Shown: one piece after another, positions 59,234-64,000 of the stretch
Position numbering within the stretch: the stretch's first letter is position 1
How the letters are laid out: each line of letters begins with the position of its first letter
Assembly (NCBI GenBank): GCA_023954195.1
Contig: JAMLIK010000001.1
Coordinates: 434,001 to 498,000, forward strand
Reading direction: 5' to 3'
Origin: Xanthobacteraceae bacterium
GTDB taxonomy: Bacteria > Pseudomonadota > Alphaproteobacteria > Rhizobiales > Xanthobacteraceae
DNA length: 64,000 nt
The notes under the pieces: model-generated
Told to the model about the DNA's origin: nothing
The model's input: the letters and a program-made list of their open reading frames with translations, nothing else
The model's database searches: none
Program-made: the position numbers and the translations under genes

Positions 59234-62200
59234 TCACGCAGCCTTGCGCCCCTCGGCGAGGTTCGCCAGTTGCCGCACCACTTCGGTGGCGCCGGCGAGG
59301 CGCTCGTCCGGGGTTTCCCAGGTCTGGAGAAACACTACTTTCATGTCCGGACGCACCTTGGCCGCCTGCCCGTGCTGGCGGATGAACGCCACCAGCCGCT
59401 CCGGATGCGCGAAACTATTGTCGCGGAAGGTGATGACCGCGCCCTTCGGCCCGGCGTCGAGCTTGCCGATATTGGCGCGCAGGCAAAACGCCTTGATCGC
59501 CGCGACCTTGAACAAATAGCGCACCTCGTCCGGCAGCGGCCCGAAGCGATCGCGCAGCTCCGCGCCAAAATTCTCGATCTCCTCCTCGGTGTCGAGATCG
59601 GCCAGCCGGCGGTACAGCGACAGCCGCACCGCAAGGTCGGACACGTAGTCCTCCGGGATCAGCACCGGCATGCCGACCGTGATCTGCGGCGACCAGCGAT
59701 CCGCCACCGGCTCGGCGATGCCGGCCTTGAGGTTGAGGATCGCCTCCTCCAGCATCGACTGATAAAGCTCGAAGCCGACTTCCTTGATGTGCCCCGATTG
59801 CTCCTCGCCGAGCAGATTGCCCGCGCCGCGAATATCGAGATCGTGCGACGCCAGTTGGAAGCCCGCGCCCAGCGTCTCCAGCGATTGCAGCACCTTGAGG
59901 CGGCGCTCCGCCTGCGCGGTGATCTTGTGCTGCGACGGCAGCGTGAACAGCGCATAGGCGCGCAGCTTGGAGCGCCCGACGCGGCCGCGCAACTGATAGA
60001 GTTGCGCCAGGCCGAACATATCGGCGCGATGCACGATCAGCGTGTTGGCGGTCGGGATGTCGAGCCCGGATTCGACGATGGTGGTGGAGAGCAGCACGTC
60101 GTACTTGCCGTCGTAGAACGCCGACATGATGTCCTCGATGGTGGCAGGCGGCATCTGGCCGTGGGCGACGGCCACCTTCATTTCCGGCACATGCTTGTCG
60201 AGGAAATCCTTGACCTCGGCGAGATCGTCGATGCGGGGGCAGACATAGAACGCCTGACCGCCGCGATAGCGCTCGCGCAGCAATGCCTCGCGGATCATCA
60301 GGGGATCGTGCGGCGCGACGAAGGTGCGCACCGCGAGGCGGTCCACCGGGGGCGACGCGATGATCGACAGGTCGCGCACCCCGGTCAGCGCCAGTTGCAA
60401 CGTGCGCGGGATCGGCGTGGCGCTCAAGGTCAGCACATGGATCTCGGCGCGGAGTTGCTTCAGCCGCTCCTTGTGCGAGACGCCGAAATGCTGCTCCTCG
60501 TCCACCACCAAGAGGCCGAGATCCTTGAACTTGATCGCCTTGCCGAGCAGCGCGTGGGTGCCGACCACGATATCGACCGAGCCGTCGGCGATGCCCTTCT
60601 TGGTCTGACTCAATTCCTTCGGCGACACCAGCCGCGAGGCTTGCGCGACGTTCACCGGAAAGCCGCGAAACCGCTCGGTGAAGTTCTTCGCGTGCTGGCG
60701 CGCCAACAGCGTGGTCGGCACCACCACGGCGACCTGCCTGCCCTGCATGGCGACGGCGAACGTGGCTCGCAATGCCACCTCGGTTTTGCCGAAACCGACG
60801 TCGCCGCACACCAGCCGGTCCATCGGCTTGCCGCTTTCGAGATCGTGCAGCGTGGCGTTGATGGCGGTGAGTTGGTCCTCGGTTTCCTCGTAGGGAAACC
60901 GGGCGCAGAATTCATCGTAGGGGCCCGGCTCCACCGCCAGCTTCGGCGCCTCGTGCAGATGCCGCTCGGCCGCGATCTTGATGAGTTCGCCGGCGATCTC
61001 GCGGATGCGGTTCTTCAGCTTGGCCTTGCGCGCCTGCCAGCCGGAGCCGCCGAGCTTGTCGAGTTCGACGTTGGTCTGGTCGGAGCCGTAGCGCGACAGC
61101 AGGTCGATGTTCTCGACCGGCAGGAACAGCTTGGTGTCGTTGGCGTAGCGCAGTTCGACGCAATCGTGTGGCGCGCCGGCGACATCGAGCGTCTGCAAGC
61201 CGATGAAGCGGCCGATGCCGTGCTCGACATGGACGACAATGTCGCCGGTCGAAAGGCTCGTGACCTCGGAGATGAAGTTGTCGAGCTTGCGGCTGGCCTT
61301 GCGCGGCCGCACCAGGCGGTCGCCGAGGATATCCTGCTCAGTGATGACGGCAACCGCGTCGGTCTCGAAGCCGGACTCCATGCCGACCACCGCCAGCATG
61401 GTCTCGTTGCGCGGCGTCGCCTGCACCGTGCGCCAGGCGTTGACGCTGGTGAGGTTGAGGAGCTTGTGGTCCTTGAGCATGCTGGCCATGCGCTCGCGCG
61501 AGCCTTCGCTCCACAGCGCCACCACCACCTTCTTGCGCGCCGCCTGCAACGCCTGCACATGGGCGACGACGCTGGCGAACACGTTGACCGAACCGTCGGC
61601 ACGCTCGGGGGCGAAGTTGCGCCCCTGTCGCGCGCCCGCGTCAATCACGTCGCCGTCGCCTTCGGGCATGGCGAACGGCGTCAGCCGCGCCAGCGCTAGA
61701 GCCTCAAGCCGCCCCCGCCATTCGCTCTCGGTGAGGTAGAGCCGGTCCGGCGGCAGCGGCTGATAGATCGCGCCGCCGCCGTCGTGGCCCAGCGCCTCGC
61801 GCCGCGCCTCGTAGTAATCGTTGATCTGGGCGAAGCGCTCGCGCGCGGCGTCCTCGCCCTGCGGCTCGACCGCGACCGGAGCGCCACCCAGATAATCGAA
61901 CAGCGTCTCCATCCGCTCCTGGGACAACGGCAGCCAGTGCTCCATGCCGGGGTGGCGGCGACCCTCGCTCACCGCCTCGTAGAGCAGGTCGTCGCGGCGC
62001 GGCGCGCCGAACTGCGCGACATAGCCCATGCGGAACCGCTTGATGGTCTCGGTGACCAGTTGGAACTCCGACACCGGCACCAGATCGAGCCCGCGCATCG
62101 TCAGCAATGTGCGTTGGGTTTCGGCGTCGAAGGAGCGGATCGATTCCAGTGCGTCGCCGAAGAAATCGAGCCGCACCGGCTGGTCGAGCCCGGCCGGATA

Positions 62201-62752
62201 GAGGTCGAGGATGCCGCCGCGGACGGCGTATTCGCCGGGTTCGCGCACCGTCGAGGCGCGATTGTAGCCGTTGTGCTCCAGCCAGGCGACGATGGAGTCC
62301 ATCGGCACCACGTTGCCCGGCGCCACCGACAGCGCCTGCGCCGCGATCTGCGCCAGCGCCGGCAGGCGCTGCACGATGGCGTTGACCGTGGTCAGCACGA
62401 TCAGCGGCTTGTCGCTGCCCTTGAGCCGCGACAGCCGCGCCAGCGTGGTGACGCGCTGCGCCACGATGCCGTTGTGCGGCGACACCCGGTCGTAGGGCTG
62501 GCAGTCCCAGGCCGGGAACTGCATCACGTCGATGTCGGGGGCGAAGAAGGCCAGCGCCCGCGCCAGTTGCGCCATCCGCGGCCCGTCGCGGCAGATCACC
62601 GCGAGGCTGACCGCGGGTGGCTTCGGCCTTGCCGCCACGGCGCGCGCCAGATCGGAAACGATCAGGCCTTCCGCGCCGTCGGCGACATTGGCCAGCGTGA
62701 TCGCGCGACCGGGGACCAGCCGCTCGGCGGGCGATCGGAGGGCGGTTTTCAT
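59234..62752 (-). CDS. mfd: Transcription-repair coupling factor
   Basis: The protein has 1172 residues, full length. N-terminal UvrB-like domains (DVMQFPAWDCQPYDRVSPHN) are followed by the RNA-polymerase-interacting CarD-like domain (STGDIVVHVEHGIGRFIGLQ). The helicase motor has Walker A GDVGFGKTEVALRA, DEEQHFG and SATPIPRTL, and then the TRCF domain. It removes stalled RNA polymerase at lesions and recruits UvrA. The ATG overlaps the sdhE stop (ATGA). Confidence 0.97.
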   Translation of the reverse strand: MKTALRSPAERLVPGRAITLANVADGAEGLIVSDLARAVAARPKPPAVSLAVICRDGPRMAQLARALAFFAPDIDVMQFPAWDCQPYDRVSPHNGIVAQRVTTLARLSRLKGSDKPLIVLTTVNAIVQRLPALAQIAAQALSVAPGNVVPMDSIVAWLEHNGYNRASTVREPGEYAVRGGILDLYPAGLDQPVRLDFFGDALESIRSFDAETQRTLLTMRGLDLVPVSEFQLVTETIKRFRMGYVAQFGAPRRDDLLYEAVSEGRRHPGMEHWLPLSQERMETLFDYLGGAPVAVEPQGEDAARERFAQINDYYEARREALGHDGGGAIYQPLPPDRLYLTESEWRGRLEALALARLTPFAMPEGDGDVIDAGARQGRNFAPERADGSVNVFASVVAHVQALQAARKKVVVALWSEGSRERMASMLKDHKLLNLTSVNAWRTVQATPRNETMLAVVGMESGFETDAVAVITEQDILGDRLVRPRKASRKLDNFISEVTSLSTGDIVVHVEHGIGRFIGLQTLDVAGAPHDCVELRYANDTKLFLPVENIDLLSRYGSDQTNVELDKLGGSGWQARKAKLKNRIREIAGELIKIAAERHLHEAPKLAVEPGPYDEFCARFPYEETEDQLTAINATLHDLESGKPMDRLVCGDVGFGKTEVALRATFAVAMQGRQVAVVVPTTLLARQHAKNFTERFRGFPVNVAQASRLVSPKELSQTKKGIADGSVDIVVGTHALLGKAIKFKDLGLLVVDEEQHFGVSHKERLKQLRAEIHVLTLSATPIPRTLQLALTGVRDLSIIASPPVDRLAVRTFVAPHDPLMIREALLRERYRGGQAFYVCPRIDDLAEVKDFLDKHVPEMKVAVAHGQMPPATIEDIMSAFYDGKYDVLLSTTIVESGLDIPTANTLIVHRADMFGLAQLYQLRGRVGRSKLRAYALFTLPSQHKITAQAERRLKVLQSLETLGAGFQLASHDLDIRGAGNLLGEEQSGHIKEVGFELYQSMLEEAILNLKAGIAEPVADRWSPQITVGMPVLIPEDYVSDLAVRLSLYRRLADLDTEEEIENFGAELRDRFGPLPDEVRYLFKVAAIKAFCLRANIGKLDAGPKGAVITFRDNSFAHPERLVAFIRQHGQAAKVRPDMKVVFLQTWETPDERLAGATEVVRQLANLAEGRKAA

Positions 62753-63039
62753 AGGTTCGGATCCGAAACGCGAAACGCCTTGATGCGCTCGAACATCGCG
62801 CCGGCGAATTCCGGCGACGGCGCCGCGCCGCCGGCGAAGGCGGGGTAAAGATCATGGTCGTGGGCCGCGATGACCCGTTCGAGTTCCTGAAGATCAGGCT
62901 CGGAGAGATGCGCGACATGGGCGTCGGCGAAGCGGCCGAGAATGAGGTCCATCTCGCGGATGCCACGATGCCAGCAGCGATAAAGCAGCCGCTTGCGGCG
63001 GTCGTCGAGCCCGTGGCTCGAACGTGTCGTCCCAGTCAT
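62749..63039 (-). CDS. sdhE: Succinate dehydrogenase flavinylation factor SdhE
   Basis: The protein has 96 residues. RRKRLLYRCWHRGIREMDLI carries the RGxxE motif (RGIRE) that contacts the SDH flavoprotein and is required for FAD attachment, followed by LGRFADAH and a helical end. It is coupled by ATGA to mfd; the pair and the divergent recG are a conserved alphaproteobacterial arrangement. Confidence 0.94.
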   Translation of the reverse strand: MTGTTRSSHGLDDRRKRLLYRCWHRGIREMDLILGRFADAHVAHLSEPDLQELERVIAAHDHDLYPAFAGGAAPSPEFAGAMFERIKAFRVSDPNL

Positions 63040-63197
63040 GCGCCAACCTTCGGGTAACGGCAAAAGCCCGGACGTGCCGGGCGCCGATGGTATAGTCCTC
63101 GCGGGGCGCGATGTCAGCCCTTGTCGTGGCCGTAAAAAAACGTGGACGCCCGGCACAAAGCCGGCATTCCAGTCCGAAAAATCTTTAGATTCATCCC

Positions 63198-64000
63198 ATG
63201 CGCCCGGCCATTCTCAACCCGCTGTTCACGCCCGTCACCAGCCTGTCCGGCGTCGGCCCGCGCCAGGACAAGCTGTTGCGCTACCTGCTCGACCGCGTTG
63301 AGACGCCGCGCCTTGTCGATCTGCTGCTGCACATGCCGACCGGTGCGATCGACCGCCGGGCGCGGCCGAAAATCCGCGACGCGGTGCCGGGAACCGTGGC
63401 GACGCTGGAGGTCGTGATCGACCGGCATCGCCCGCCGCCGCCGGGCCGCTCGCGCGCGCCGTATCTGGTTTACGCCAGCGACGACACCGGCGGCGTGCTG
63501 CTGACCTATTTTCGCGGCAAGCGCGACTACCTGGAGAAGCTGCTGCCGGTCGGCGAGAAGCGTTATGTCTCCGGCACGGTGCAGCTATTCGACGGCACCT
63601 TGCAGATGGTGCATCCCGACCGCGTGGTGGATGAGGAAGGGCTGGCGAAGCTCGCCGGGATCGAGCCGGTCTATCCGCTCACCGAGGGGCTGGCGCTGGG
63701 ATCGATGCGCCGGGCGGTCGCGCTGGCGCTGCAAAAGCTCCCGACGCTGCCGGAATGGATCAGCCCCGAGGTGCTGCGCCGCTGCGGTTTTCCGCCGCTC
63801 GCGGAGGCGCTGCAACGCATCCATGTCCCGGCCGATCCGACCGATATCCTCCCCGAAAACCGGTTCTGGTCGCGGCTCGCCTTCGATGAACTGCTGGCGG
63901 GTCAACTGGCGCTGGCCTTGGTGCGCGCGCGGTTGCGACGGCCCGCGGGCGCGCGCCATGCGGGCGACGGCCATCTGCGCGACAAGGTGATCGACGCCCT
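63198..64000 (+). CDS. recG: ATP-dependent DNA helicase RecG, N-terminal part (cut by window end)
   Basis: About 267 residues are visible. The wedge domain starts LNPLFTPVTSLSGVGPRQDK, followed by RLVDLLLHMPTGAIDRR, the OB fold with LLTYFRGKRDYLEKLLPVGE, and GIEPVYPLTEGL. The frame ends at AFDELLAGQLAL just before the helicase motor. The ATG at 63198 is the natural start. RecG reverses stalled replication forks. It is divergent from sdhE-mfd. Confidence 0.95.
   Translation, partial: MRPAILNPLFTPVTSLSGVGPRQDKLLRYLLDRVETPRLVDLLLHMPTGAIDRRARPKIRDAVPGTVATLEVVIDRHRPPPPGRSRAPYLVYASDDTGGVLLTYFRGKRDYLEKLLPVGEKRYVSGTVQLFDGTLQMVHPDRVVDEEGLAKLAGIEPVYPLTEGLALGSMRRAVALALQKLPTLPEWISPEVLRRCGFPPLAEALQRIHVPADPTDILPENRFWSRLAFDELLAGQLALALVRARLRRPAGARHAGDGHLRDKVIDA

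Noticed and set aside
59270-61699. An 809-codon plus-strand frame opposite mfd
   Set aside because: It is antisense to a full-length Mfd with all motifs. The composition is His/Arg/Gln-rich with no domain, as in other shadows.

Overview
The window is about 64 kb of high-GC DNA from an alphaproteobacterial chromosome, most likely the Bradyrhizobium/Rhodopseudomonas/Afipia group (Nitrobacteraceae). I infer this from phosphatidylcholine synthase, an invasion-associated locus B (IalB) protein, the mfd-sdhE-recG and hom-glpX-recJ neighbourhoods, an NDUFS4-like complex I subunit, class I PHA synthase, and dispersed palindromic repeats of the kind abundant in these genomes. No rRNA or CRISPR array is seen. 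Three complete tRNA genes are present: Arg(TCT), Pro(TGG) and Glu(TTC).

Layout. 0-8.8 kb: an envelope cluster on the minus strand (alpha-2-macroglobulin-like protein, PBP1C, start of an ArnT-like glycosyltransferase), with a divergent collagen-like lipoprotein. 8.86-11.73 kb: a very small integrative element in tRNA-Arg, bounded by an 18-bp direct repeat. 11.9-21.3 kb: VOC and DUF6481 proteins, the leucine-catabolic operon (methylcrotonyl-CoA carboxylase beta and alpha subunits, HMG-CoA lyase), complex I subunit, OpgC, ABC-F protein. 21.33-27.17 kb: a second, 5.8-kb integrative element in tRNA-Pro, bounded by a 49-bp direct repeat, with integrase, HigBA toxin-antitoxin, AlpA-type regulator and several unknown small genes. 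27.4-33.6 kb: DUF192 protein, double cold-shock-domain protein, sirtuin, glyoxalase, small membrane or secreted proteins, tRNA-Glu, cyclase, HdeD. 33.7-36.5 kb: elongation factor P and its two lysylation enzymes EpmA and EpmB. 36.5-46.8 kb: M23 peptidase, lytic transglycosylase, RecJ, HAD dehalogenase, GNAT, FBPase II, homoserine dehydrogenase, aminotransferase. 47-55.7 kb: PHA synthase, quinone oxidoreductase, TerC, phosphatidylcholine synthase, UbiH-type hydroxylase, AEC transporter, HspQ, IalB. 55.9-64 kb: a solute-binding protein coupled to a degenerate acyl-CoA-synthetase-like protein, then Mfd, SdhE and RecG (cut by the window edge).

The backbone is ordinary. The most interesting material is in the two tRNA islands. 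Both carry a near-identical 46-nt element immediately upstream of the ribosome binding site of a small gene (9963-10008 minus; 25024-25069 plus). The two copies have the same internal spacing and the same stem-loop, and each has an unrelated hairpin just upstream. This is a candidate undescribed cis-regulatory RNA or operator shared by otherwise different elements. Other notable signals are a HigBA promoter whose -10 box lies inside a perfect palindrome ending on the start codon, a palindromic operator for the Arc-like regulator, paired TTGGACCCA motifs at both ends of island 2, an overlooked 37-codon gene ending at a strong terminator, and an adenylate-forming enzyme homologue without its catalytic motifs.
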